64,000 bases of DNA from the NCBI RefSeq assembly GCF_014633365.1, contig NC_068344.1:34904670-34968669 (forward strand), given 5' to 3'. Numbering within the stretch: position 1 is the first letter of the stretch; every line of letters starts with the position of its first letter. The notes beneath the pieces are model-generated. The model had not been told where the DNA came from. It was given only the letters and a program-made list of their open reading frames with translations, and searched no databases. The DNA is from Diospyros lotus. Its lineage: Eukaryota > Streptophyta > Magnoliopsida > Ericales > Ebenaceae. Of the stretch, positions 55,624 through 64,000 are shown one piece after another. The position numbers were made by a program, and so were the translations under genes.

Positions 55624-56169
55624 CTATGAAGTGGGGATAAGCTTCCCATCCAATTTTCTTAAAGATTGGCAAACATGGTCGTTTTTAGTCAGATTCCCAA
55701 GACTATAGCATTGGTGGTCACTTATGAACTGGGTCCATAAAGCAAGAAGTTCTCTTTGCACTATTCCACACGGATGCGTCTCAAGAGTCAATCGGATATC
55801 ATCCAAAGACTCCTTACTCAGCCCATCCTTTATGAAACTAATTTTGCCTTCTCGATTTATGGACGTAAACCCCACAGATTTGCATTGTGTGTTACATGTC
55901 CAACGAGCACATTTGTGACAACCATTCACTCTTTTTGCTCTTCGTTTCATCGCAAAACTACTCTTTCTCAAACTTGAAAAATGCTTAAAACTAGGTAAAG
56001 TTTCGCCTAGTAATCGAACTTTTGCTTTAATCAACCAGCGAATATCTTCAGGGATGTTATTATACATCAACATTCTAAGTCTTTCACACCTAACGGCATA
56101 ATTTTTTTTCAAATCATTCATTGGGAGAGATGGATAGTAATTGCGAATTTTTGAGAGTTGAAGATCCAT
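55624..56169 (-). CDS. Additional ORF with basic, Cys-rich zinc-finger-like motif
   Basis: 181 residues from the first ATG at 56169, between integrase and the LOG-like ORF. Residues 75-80 are KRRAKR, then C84-x2-C87-x4-C92-x3-C96. A more acidic C-terminal part contains FIKDGLSKESLDDIRLTLET and GIVQRELLALWTQF. The frame is intact, which is notable in an otherwise damaged element. An Arg/Lys cluster followed by a short Cys motif is a nucleic-acid-binding arrangement that also occurs in several plant-virus cysteine-rich proteins. I see only this pattern and claim no homology. After the TAG the same frame continues (KVFKSFLDVKSEED) to a GTGAGC donor-like and TTTTCAG acceptor-like pair, so the original gene may have been longer and spliced. 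Not an env-type protein: no signal peptide or membrane segment. Confidence 0.6.
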   Translation of the reverse strand: MDLQLSKIRNYYPSLPMNDLKKNYAVRCERLRMLMYNNIPEDIRWLIKAKVRLLGETLPSFKHFSSLRKSSFAMKRRAKRVNGCHKCARWTCNTQCKSVGFTSINREGKISFIKDGLSKESLDDIRLTLETHPCGIVQRELLALWTQFISDHQCYSLGNLTKNDHVCQSLRKLDGKLIPTS

Positions 56170-56199
56170 TTTTTTTTTATTAAAATACAACTATAATAA

Positions 56200-56470
56200 A
56201 ATAAAACTAAAAATTATGAATCTTGCAAAATGAACGAGAGTACCTGATCGGAGAACAACACGAAGGAGATGAGACTGAGCTTGCTTGCAGAAGTGTGGCT
56301 TACTTCATACAGATATGGAGTCTCTTATAGAAAAATGGGCATCACTATTCTACACTCGGCTCGAGGCATGCCATAATTGTAGGGTCAGGCTTGGCGTCTC
56401 TTTTTTCAACGCTTGGTGCCTCATTTTTCAACATTTGGCAGTGTGCCTCTTCCTTTATAGGATAGTGTGA
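56200..56470 (-). promoter_or_regulatory. Internal promoter-like leader of the extra ORFs
   Basis: On the minus strand cctataaaggaagagg (complement of about 56447-56463) and later ttctataagagactcc look like TATA boxes. A leader with caagctcagtctcatctcc follows, then a donor-like atcag|gtactctc about 80 bp before the ATG at 56169. The region resembles a plant promoter with a 5' leader intron inside the retrotransposon. Inference from sequence pattern only. Confidence 0.35.
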
Positions 56471-57075
56471 TTGCACTACCCGAGAAAAATGGCTACCACT
56501 AGCGTCAATTCTATCTCTCTCAATTCAAATTTTTTTTTTGGGGCCGAATAAAATCATATATACCGCACAAGACAATATTATCAAGTCAAACAAAATTATT
56601 TGCACAATGGATCAATTTCAAACACCAAGAAATCAATTCTTAAGTATACCTTACCCCTCAACTTGAATTGCGCATTGTCCTCAATTGGCAATAAAATGAT
56701 AGAAGATAGGTATACCTGGCGATCTTCAATGCATGAACTCGTATGCAATAATTTTATTTAGACTGCTAACAGAAAAATACTATTTAAGTAATGTAGAAAA
56801 TAAACAATTTATATACATATTTTTATATACTTTTTTTTTTTTTTTACTATCTCAAATCTAGAGACATCCATTTAATCTAAATGGAAATGTGGTCTTTTAA
56901 CGTCTGATTCCCAGACGACATAAAACTTCATTTACTCATTAGATGATGATGGATCATCCAAATCTACAACTCCTTAATTCTTCTCAACATTACCCTGGTA
57001 TGATTTCAATCTATGACCATTGACTGTAAGAAGTTGTCTTGACTCCAGATTTTCTATCTCAAAGGCCCCATATTC
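56471..57075 (-). other. Spacer between integrase and extra ORFs
   Basis: AT-rich, with no frame recognised; the integrase C-terminus may extend into its right end. T-run at about 56830-56845. Confidence 0.4.
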
Positions 57076-58170
57076 TTAGATGGACTTGATTACAAAGGGC
57101 TTGACCCATCGAGACTTTAATTTTCTTGGGAAGAGATGCAATCGAGAATCGTACAAGAGTACCTGTTGCCCTACCTTAAAGCTTTTTCGAATGATGTGCC
57201 GATCATGCAACTCTTTCATGCAAACCTTGGCCAATCGTGCATTTTCAAATGCCTCGTTCCGAATTTCCTCGAGCTCATTCAATTGGAGCTTCCTAGGGAG
57301 GCCTGCTTCAGTTAGACTCTTGTTGATCTTTTGAATTGCACAATATGCTTTATGCTTAATTTTTACTGACAGATGACAAGATTTACCGTATACTAGCCTA
57401 TAGGGAGACATTCCTAAAATTGTTTTGTAAGCTGTCCTGTACGCCCAAAGAGCGTCTACTAGTCTTAAGGATCAATCCTTACAATTAGCATTAATAGTCT
57501 TTTCCAATATGCGCTTAATCTCGCTATTGGCTAACTCGGCTTGACCATTGGTTTGGGGATGGTATGGTGTTGCAACCTTGTGCAGTACACCTTATTTTTT
57601 CATTAATCCTGCCACAACTTTGTTACAAAAATGGGAACCCCCGTCACTGATGATTGCTCGTGGCATCCCAAATCGACTGAATATATTTTCTTTCAAAAAT
57701 TTTACAACAGTCCTATGGTCATTTGTTCTAGCCGGGATTGCTTCGACCCATTTGGACACATAGTTAACAGCAAGTAAGATGTATTCATGACCAAATGAAT
57801 TAACAAATGGGCCCATAAAATCCATACCCCAACAGTAAAAAACTTCTAACACTTAAATCGAATGTAATGACATTATGTTTCTCCTCGACAAACTTCCTAA
57901 CCTTTGACATCGATCGCAACTTGAACAGAACTTGTACACATTCTTGAACAATGTCGGCTAATAAAATCCACTCTGAAAATTTTTTGCAACTGTTTTCTTA
58001 ACAGAAAAATGGCCTCCACATGCAAGAGTATAACATAAATTAATAACACTTTGTTGCTTATGATCGGGTATGCATCTATGGATGATTTGGTCAGGACAAT
58101 ACTTGAAGAGGTAGGGCTCATCCCAAAAGAAGGTTCTGACTTTTCTAAAGAATTTATGCCTATCTAGCTT
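57076..58170 (-). pseudogene. Integrase of the Athila/TAT-type element
   Basis: In order: an HHCC zinc finger split over two frames (HRCIPDHKQ, ACGGHFSVKKT, FCSSCDRCQ, about 58100-57900), the core with [14 protein letters not shown] (first Asp), KWVEAIPA and [10 protein letters not shown] (second Asp, 57852-57592), and the C-terminal part [20 protein letters not shown] to [20 protein letters not shown] (57411-57076). The catalytic Glu region lies between two frames broken by a stop near 57590 and a frameshift. No chromodomain. Integrase would insert the cDNA in the nucleus; this copy is inactive. Confidence 0.88.
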
Positions 58171-58173
58171 ACT

Positions 58174-60243
58174 TCAATGGTCTGGGATAAGACCAGTTGC
58201 TAGGTAGTTCGCAATGTCGGCATACCAAGGGACAACAAATGATGCATGAATAGCATTCACTTCAAACAATTGCTCATCAGAGAAATTGTCATGGATTGGT
58301 TCATCAAATTGTGTGAGATCTTGACCTGGAATTCTTGACAAATGATCAGCCACCACATTCTCTACTCCCTTCTTGTCTCTAATTTCAATATTGAACTCTT
58401 GTAGGAGTAAGATCCATCGGAGGAGACGAGGTTTTGCATCTTGTTTTTTGAACAGATACTTCAGAGCAACGTGATTAGTAAAAATGATCACTAGTGACCA
58501 TACGAGGTAAGATCGGAACTTATCCATGGCAAAGACAACTTTTAGTAACTCTTTCTCTGTAGTGGTGTAATTCTTTTGTGCCTCATTAAGAGTTTTGCTA
58601 GCATAGTATATCACATGAGGTTTCTTATCTTTCCTTTGTACTAACATAGCTCCTACCGCGTAATCACTAGCATCGCATATAAGTTCAAATGGGAGGGACC
58701 AATCAGGGGATTGAATGATAGGTGCAGAAATGAGTGATTTCTTCAACTTCTCAAAAGAAACTTGACACTCACAATTCCACTCAAAAGGTATGTAAAGGGC
58801 TAAGAGGCGGCATAAAGGTCTAGCTATGCCACTGAATGAAGCGATAAATCGCTTATAAAAACCAGCATGGCCAAGAAAAGACTTAACCTCTTTCATGTTC
58901 CTTGGGGCAGGTAATTTTTGAATTGACTCAACCTTAGACTGATCAACCTCAATACCCCTGGAAGAAACAATATGTCCCAAAACACTTCCTTGAGTAACCA
59001 TAAAATGACACTTTTCCCAATTTAGCACTAAATTCGTTTCTTTGCATCGGACTAGAATTTTCTCCAAATTTTCTAGACAACTCTCAAAACTGTCTTTATA
59101 CACTAAGAAGTCATCCATAAAGACTTCTACCACATTCTCAAATAATTCACTAAAAATACTCATCATGCATCTTTGAAAGGTTGCAGGGGCATTGCACAGA
59201 CCAAATGGCATTGGTCTGTAAGCAAATGTCTCGAATGGACATGTGAACGTGGTTTTCTCCTGATCCTCTAAGGCAATTTCAATTTGATTATATCCAAAAT
59301 ACCCATCTAAGAAGCAGTGGAAGGCATGTCCCGCTATTCTCTCTAACACCTGATCCAAAAATGGGAGAGGAAAATGATCATTTCTAGTCACAGAGTTGAG
59401 CTTCCTGTAATCTATGCACATTCGCCATCCAGTCTGGATGCGTGTAAGAATGAGCTCATTGTTCTCGTTTGCTATCATAGTGACTCCTGACTTCTTAGGT
59501 ATAACTTGAGTTGGACTAACCCATTTGGAATCAGATATAGGGTAGATGATGTCAGCATCTAAGAGCTTCAACACCTCCCTCCTAACCACTTCCTTCATGT
59601 TTAGGTTTAACCTTCTCTGTATCTCTCTCACCGGCTTTGCATCTTCTTCCAAGAAAATTCTGTGGGTACAAATTAAGAGACTAATGCCATGCAGGTCTTC
59701 TATAGTCCAACTTAGAACTTTTTTATGTACCTTTAACAGATTCAACAATTGTTCCTCCTGTTGAGGATTCAGACTTGATGAGATCACCACCGGCAAATAT
59801 TGTCCTTCACCTAAGAATGCATACTTAAGATTGTTTGGCAATGGTTTCCTTTCAGGTGCAGGTGAGCAGCTTAAGACATATTCAGTTTTCTCTCGAGAGC
59901 AATTTTTCTGCTCCAAAAATTCTTTCAACTCAAAATTTTCCTGAACAAATTCACAGTTAATATACTTCTCACTTAATGTCTGTATCAGATTAGTTTCTTT
60001 AGTCTCATTCTCCAAATCCGGTTGTTTGGAAACCCTAAAGATGTTTGTTTCCAAAGTCATATTTCCAAATGACAATTTCAAGATTCCATTCCTACAGTTG
60101 ATGATGTCATTTGATGTGGTAAGGAATGGTCGACCTAAGATGACTGGCACAGGAGGCTGAGGCCCCTGATGTGGCTGGGTGTCCAAAACGATGAAGTCCA
60201 CTGGAAAGTAGAACTTATCGATTTGTACTAGAATATCCTCCAC
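58174..60243 (-). CDS. Protease C-terminus, reverse transcriptase and RNase H
   Basis: An open 689-codon stretch of the polyprotein. Residues 1-75 are the end of the protease domain (PVILGRPFLTTSNDIINC). RT occupies roughly 165-430: HRIFLEEDAKPVREIQRRLN, SKWVSPTQVIPKKSG, GWRMCIDYRKLN, FHCFLDGYFGYNQI, MPFGLCNAPATFQRCMMSIF and the active site VFMDDFLVY. RNase H follows (ICDASDYAVGAMLVQRKDKK, YTTTEKELLKVVFAMDKFRSY, then a DKKGVENVVADHLSRI end). All core catalytic acids visible in these motifs are present. It is separated from the protease start by one TGA (about 60247). This is the best-preserved part of the element. Confidence 0.93.
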   Translation of the reverse strand: MEDILVQIDKFYFPVDFIVLDTQPHQGPQPPVPVILGRPFLTTSNDIINCRNGILKLSFGNMTLETNIFRVSKQPDLENETKETNLIQTLSEKYINCEFVQENFELKEFLEQKNCSREKTEYVLSCSPAPERKPLPNNLKYAFLGEGQYLPVVISSSLNPQQEEQLLNLLKVHKKVLSWTIEDLHGISLLICTHRIFLEEDAKPVREIQRRLNLNMKEVVRREVLKLLDADIIYPISDSKWVSPTQVIPKKSGVTMIANENNELILTRIQTGWRMCIDYRKLNSVTRNDHFPLPFLDQVLERIAGHAFHCFLDGYFGYNQIEIALEDQEKTTFTCPFETFAYRPMPFGLCNAPATFQRCMMSIFSELFENVVEVFMDDFLVYKDSFESCLENLEKILVRCKETNLVLNWEKCHFMVTQGSVLGHIVSSRGIEVDQSKVESIQKLPAPRNMKEVKSFLGHAGFYKRFIASFSGIARPLCRLLALYIPFEWNCECQVSFEKLKKSLISAPIIQSPDWSLPFELICDASDYAVGAMLVQRKDKKPHVIYYASKTLNEAQKNYTTTEKELLKVVFAMDKFRSYLVWSLVIIFTNHVALKYLFKKQDAKPRLLRWILLLQEFNIEIRDKKGVENVVADHLSRIPGQDLTQFDEPIHDNFSDEQLFEVNAIHASFVVPWYADIANYLATGLIPDH

Positions 60244-60249
60244 AATTCC

Positions 60250-60456
60250 TCATGGAACTTTGACTGATCGATTAGCCAACTGAAGGGTCACTCTAGTGGG
60301 TTTGAGCTCACCTAATCCCAACTGTTGATACACACTGTATGGCAATAAATTGACATTAGCTCCTAAATCCAAGAGTGCCTGATCAACCTTTTGACTTCCT
60401 ATGATGCATGAAATGGTTGGACAGCCTGGATCTTTGTATTTGGGAGGAGTTTTCAA
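60250..60456 (-). pseudogene. Aspartic protease N-terminal part
   Basis: TISCIIGSQKVDQALLDLGANVNLLPYSV contains the retropepsin active site in the form DLGAN, typical of the Athila/TAT branch, where many elements have D-L/S-G-A/S. A single stop (TGA in place of a CGA codon) separates it from the downstream frame, which continues the same domain. Confidence 0.85.
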
Positions 60457-60728
60457 TTGGAGAATGGCGTTGACTTATTCGGTCAGGAATGTCTTTTCAT
60501 GCAAATTTGTTTTTCTTTTGACAGTGCACTGATCTTTTAAAAATTTTACACATGAAGGTGTTTGTTTGATTGCATCCAATAGCAGGATGTTGATCCTCAC
60601 TTGCTTAAACACTTCATATATATCTGCATTTTGTTACTCTTTTTTTCAAATGATTCAACATTTGTGGGAAAGGTGGTTTGGGCCTGTATTGAATTTCTTT
60701 GCCATCTTCTTTTTGTTTTCCATTTTTC

Positions 60729-61829
60729 TTATTTTTTTTTATTTTTCTCATTTTTCTCCACGGTGGATTCATGATCTTTTTGTTCTTCCTCTTCAGCAGC
60801 AGGTTGGTTTATCCTAGGATCAGTTGGTTTTTCAATTATTTTTCCACTTCTTAGGGCAGTCACTGCTTGCACTTGTTTTTGAGTGTTGGTTTCACTATTT
60901 GAAGTTTCTACTTGGTTGGTTTGCCTAATTGGATTAGGATTAGATTGGGATGGAAACCTTTCGGGTTCTCTCACACTCAATGCTTGTGTTAACTTGGTCA
61001 ACTGGTTCCTAATATCTTCTATGGCTCTGTTTGTTTGCTCCTGAGTTTTGTCAACTTGATTATTGATTCCTGTTTAGCTTTGGATGAATTGATACAGAGT
61101 GTCCTCTAAAGGTCTCCTAAGAAGTGGCTGGTAGGTGTTGGATTAGAAACCTTGATTTGGTTGGAAAGATTGTTGTGCAGGAAAGAGTGGCTGAGAATGA
61201 TTTGCAGAATCATTTCTCCAAGAAAAATTTGGGTGGTTTCTATTGTTGGGATAATATGAGTTGTAATTTTGGTTTTACCCGTAATAGTTTCCCCCTTGAT
61301 TTTGGTTGTGCCTACCCCCAAAATTGTGTGGGTGTGCATTATTTGTTTGTCCATACAATACCTCTTTGAAAGCAGGTAATGTAGGACATTCCTCAGTCTT
61401 GTGATCTGTTGTGTCACAAACTGCACATTTTACTTCCACTTGATTAACAGACCGTGTTCTTTTGGTTTCCAAACTTTCAATCTTTCTTGTCAAGGCATCT
61501 ATCCTACCATGCAGATCATCACTCTCACTCAGTTGGTACCTACCTCTGGACTGTGGATTTTCTCTTGAGTCATTAGAAGATAGTGGTCCAACCTCCCAGT
61601 TTCTAGTGTTTTCTGCTAGGGTATTAAAGAACTGGAATGCTTCATCTGGAGTCTTATCATAAAACTCACCATTACACATGGTGGACACTAGCATTTTCAA
61701 TTGAGGACTGAGAGCATCATGAAAGAAACTAACCACTCTCCATTGTTCAAAAGCATGGTGTGGGTAAGCATGGAGAAGGTCCTTAAACCTCTCCCAAGTT
61801 TGAGCAAAGTTCTCATTGGGTTTGCACAC
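60729..61829 (-). pseudogene. Gag, capsid end, zinc knuckle and C-terminal part
   Basis: 61829-61275 encodes NENFAQTWERFKDLLHAYPH, then FFHDALSPQLKMLVSTMCNG, EAFQFFNTLAENTRNWE and the knuckle CAVCDTTDHKTEECPTLPAF (C-x2-C-x4-H-x4-C). 61001-60729 holds VQAVTALRSGKIIEKP, the ALRSGK motif of Athila-type gag, and an acidic-basic tail. Frames between the two are broken. It joins the N-terminal part at 63194 across the inserted solo LTR. Confidence 0.88.
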
Positions 61830-61836
61830 AAAATTC

Positions 61837-63188
61837 TGTTAGAACATTAGGTTCTATGGCACACACCAAGAGGGGGGTGAATTGGTTAAATTAAAAAAAA
61901 AAATTCTTTTAAGATGCAAAGATACTTTCATATGGTGAAGTATAAAAATAAAATCTTATCAATGAATAAACAAAGTCAATAGAGTAAAGATGCAAACGTA
62001 AAAGAGAAAAGATGAAGAACAGTGAAGACACATATTTATAGTGGTTTGGCTTTCCAAGCCTAGTCCACTACCTTAGCTACCCACTAAGGATTTTCAATCA
62101 AATTCACTATCAACCCCCTACTCAACTCGAGTAGGTCATCTAGTCCGTGACTAGGAAAAACTTACAAACCTCCCAATATAATGGGCCCTCTAGCTTACGC
62201 TAGGACAATTACAGTAATTGTGAAAATGAGAGTCTAAGAGTACAAACTCTTAGTTACAAGCTCTCTCCAACTGATAAATTTAGGCTTACAATGAATGTAA
62301 CAATGTATACAAAGCCTCAGAAATGTAAATACAGCGAGAGAAGATATTGATCGCTCGATGTAAAAATGAAAGCTTGGTGGTTGAAGATATTAAATGTTTT
62401 CCAACAGCCTTCAATCTGTTCTCCCAACCCATATTTATAGTAGATGGTAGATAGATCCAAAAATCCGACCGTTGTGGTGGTTGGGCGAGCATTAAATGCG
62501 CAAAAAACTAGCCGTTATAAGTTTCTGCAAAAGATATAGTCGACAGAAGAAAATACATAGTTGACTATTTTTACAAGTAAAACAAGACATAGTCGACAGA
62601 CAAAAATGCATAGTCAACTATCTTATAACACAAATTTTCTATAGTCGACAGACACATAAATATAGTCGATAGATGTAAAAATATGAAGAGGATTTTGAAT
62701 TTTATGAACAAAAATAGTCGACAGATGAAAAACCATAGTCGACTATCCTTACCTGATAGTCGACAGATGCCTTAAATAGTCGACAGATCAAACCAGTATA
62801 GTCGACTATCCTTATGCATAGTCAACTATCCTTAACAGTATAGTCGACTATTTTCAGGCATAGTCAACAGAATGAACCACATAGTCGACTATCCATTTTG
62901 AAAAAATGAAAACTTAACAAATCCTCATTTCGATTCTTTTGAAAGCAAGTTGAGATTATTAAAAACATATTTATTTTGAATCTAAACACACTCAACCACA
63001 CTTCAACATTTCTCCTATATAAATTTTCATAACTTTTCTTCAAGGAGATTTAAAGATTGTTTTTCACATTCATGTAAATTGATTAAAAATAAACTTATCC
63101 ATAAAGATTTACTCATAAAGATTTAGAGATTGATTTTCATATAGTCATTATCAAAACCACTATTTTATTATCCAAGACTAAAATATCA
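61837..63188. mobile_element. Solo LTR, 1,352 bp, inside gag
   Basis: Begins TGTTAGAACATTAGG and ends TAAAATATCA, with the 5-bp target duplication aattc on both sides (61832-61836 and 63189-63193). Removing it and one aattc joins RKIMNF to VCKPNEN and restores a continuous gag frame, which proves the boundaries. It carries the widespread plant LTR block accaagaggggggtgaattgg at 61866-61886 and an array of GTCGAC palindromes in its second half. Confidence 0.92.
62535..62905. repeat. Array of GTCGAC palindromes
   Basis: About eleven exact agtcgac units plus variants (agtcaac, agttgac, agtcgat) at irregular 15-50 bp spacing. They usually appear as tagtcgacaga or as the full palindrome tagtcgacta. 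Within the solo LTR. Confidence 0.85.
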
Positions 63189-63193
63189 AATTC

Positions 63194-63573
63194 ATGATTT
63201 TCCTTTGAAGGGTGGCAGTTCTATTGGCTGGGAAATATTTTTTCAAAAATGTCGTTTGCATTTCCCTCCAGGTTTTTATAGACCTAGGTGGAAGAGTGCT
63301 CAACCACATCTTAGCCTTATCCTTGAGTGAAAATGGGAAGAGTTTCAATCTTATGACATCTTCATTCACTGTATAATCCATGCAGGTGCTACACACTTCC
63401 TCAAACTCTTTCATATGAGTGTATGGGTTTTTAGAATCCATGCCATGGAAAGTTGGCAACAGTTGGATGGTGCCAGACTTGAAATTAAACCTATGATGGT
63501 TGATGGGAAGAATAATGCACGAGGGAGTTATTTGTCTAGGAGGATAAAGATACTCCCTAAGGAGTCTGATCAT
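63194..63573 (-). pseudogene. Gag, N-terminal capsid part
   Basis: GTIQLLPTFHGMDSKNPYTH, then MKEFEEVCSTC, VIRLKLFPFSLKDKAKMWLS, TLPPRSIKTWREMQTTFLKK and YFPANRTATLQRKIMN: the standard capsid domain of Athila/TAT gag. The frame is open up to the insertion site of the solo LTR. Confidence 0.9.
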
Positions 63574-63815
63574 TTCCTAATCAATGAGATCAGGATCACC
63601 GTGGTCACTACCATGTGCAGACATAATGTGTGCAAGATGCATGTTCTCGTTGTGTTGAGACATCAGTGATTGGTATTCTATAGTTCTACCTGACCTCAGT
63701 ATCATACACCATATACAAACAAAAATAAAGTAAAAAGAACAAAAATAAACAGAGTTACCGAATTTATCAGGAGATACTTATTCTTTTTTTTTTTCTTTTT
63801 GTTTTTGCCTCAATC

Positions 63816-63833
63816 TCCCCAGTAACGGCGCCA
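63816..63833 (-). promoter_or_regulatory. Primer-binding site
   Basis: Minus strand TGGCGCCGTTACTGGGGA, five bases from the 5' LTR. It matches the TGGCGCCGTTGCCGGGGA type used by Athila/TAT-branch elements (tRNA-Asp type as I recall) with two differences. Confidence 0.8.
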
Positions 63834-63838
63834 AAATT

Positions 63839-64000
63839 TGACTGCACTCTCACCTTGCAATTAAAACACAATAAAAACACATTAAAACTTTTATATTTTT
63901 TTTCTTTATTTTAGTGAGAGGTTTATACTTGTCAGTGTACGAGTGCAGTTGTAGTCCAAATTTAAATTTATATTTTCTAGATTAGTCCATGTCGTCCACT
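63839..64000 (-). repeat. 5' LTR of the Athila/TAT-type element (partial)
   Basis: TGACTGCACTCTCACC... aligns with 51336-51498. About 1.5 kb more should follow beyond the window. Confidence 0.9.

Larger units (their letters stand above)
51336..64000 (-). mobile_element. Athila/TAT-type Ty3/gypsy retrotransposon with extra ORFs
   Basis: The 3' LTR is 51336-52997 and the start of the 5' LTR is at 63839, which runs off the window. Order on the minus strand: primer site, gag, protease, RT-RNase H, integrase, zinc-finger-like ORF, LOG-like ORF, polypurine tract. Non-chromodomain integrase, the DLGAxVNLLP protease and the gag signature ALRSGK place it in the Athila/TAT branch. Over the 162 comparable bases the LTRs differ at about nine positions and one indel, nearly all transitions. 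It inserted into the family A LTR; the left flank gtggc (51331-51335) is one half of the expected target duplication, and the other lies outside the window. A solo LTR (61837-63188) splits its gag. Confidence 0.92.

Noticed and set aside
62535..62905. Regularly recurring tagtcgac units as a CRISPR-like array
   Set aside because: Repeats are only 7-10 bp, irregularly spaced, lie inside a plant LTR and show no unique spacers.

Overview
The window is nuclear DNA from a flowering plant, most likely a dicot. It contains a seven-exon Rab5-type GTPase gene with plant-style GT-AG introns, an NLR resistance-gene relic, a nuclear copy of chloroplast ycf2, and a dense set of plant-specific retroelements: chromovirus, Athila/TAT-type Ty3/gypsy, Cassandra TRIM, plant RTE LINE and hAT MITEs. 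The species cannot be named from sequence alone. Most of the window is AT-rich and built from nested transposons. The few host genes stand out by GC content and codon use.

Layout. 1-13 kb: a small serine-rich-like gene (935-1132, +) and a second gene of the same family on the other strand (12434-12661). Between them lie hAT-like MITEs, an AT-rich DNA-transposon relic with GCGAC/GTCGC subterminal repeats, a decayed piece of chloroplast ycf2 (about 4648-4995), and a 3.45-kb solo LTR (6329-9782, target duplication taaaa) that carries its own hAT MITE. 13-17 kb: intergenic DNA with a 956-bp inverted-repeat element (14627-15582) enclosing a strong GC-rich hairpin. 17.2-35.4 kb: a Rab5/RHN1-like GTPase gene whose 200-residue reading frame is intact across seven exons. 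Its third intron has grown to 13.95 kb by insertion of a chromovirus (19062 to about 32288, minus strand). That element was in turn hit by a solo LTR (19597-22370, carrying an RTE fragment), a hAT MITE (22979-23656), an RTE LINE fragment (25250-26033) and a gag-only LTR element (27577-31065). 36-42 kb: a small membrane-protein gene with one in-frame TAG (36953-37387, minus), a possible short GC-rich gene (38206-38454, minus) and a broken CC-NBS-LRR gene (about 40660-42033, +).

43-64 kb: a 1-kb foldback element, then a nest of retroelements. A large LTR (45305-51335 and continuing beyond the window) is interrupted by a 614-bp solo LTR, by a 3.87-kb solo LTR that itself contains a Cassandra TRIM with 5S-rRNA-like LTRs (47128-47990), and by an Athila/TAT-type element on the minus strand (51336 to beyond 64000). 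The Athila/TAT element has gag, protease, RT-RNase H and integrase in the usual order.

The most unusual observation is what lies between its integrase and its 3' LTR: an Arg/Lys- and Cys-rich zinc-finger-like ORF (55624-56169), followed by an intronless, full-length but decayed copy of a LONELY GUY (LOG) cytokinin-activating phosphoribohydrolase (54793-55452). This looks like a host mRNA captured by a retrotransposon at the position where Athila elements carry env-like genes. A TATA-like, spliced-leader-like region (about 56200-56470) precedes the two ORFs.

No CRISPR array, operon, functional rRNA gene or tRNA gene was found. Coordinates of repeat boundaries marked by target-site duplications are firm to the base. 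Boundaries of degenerate relics are approximate.
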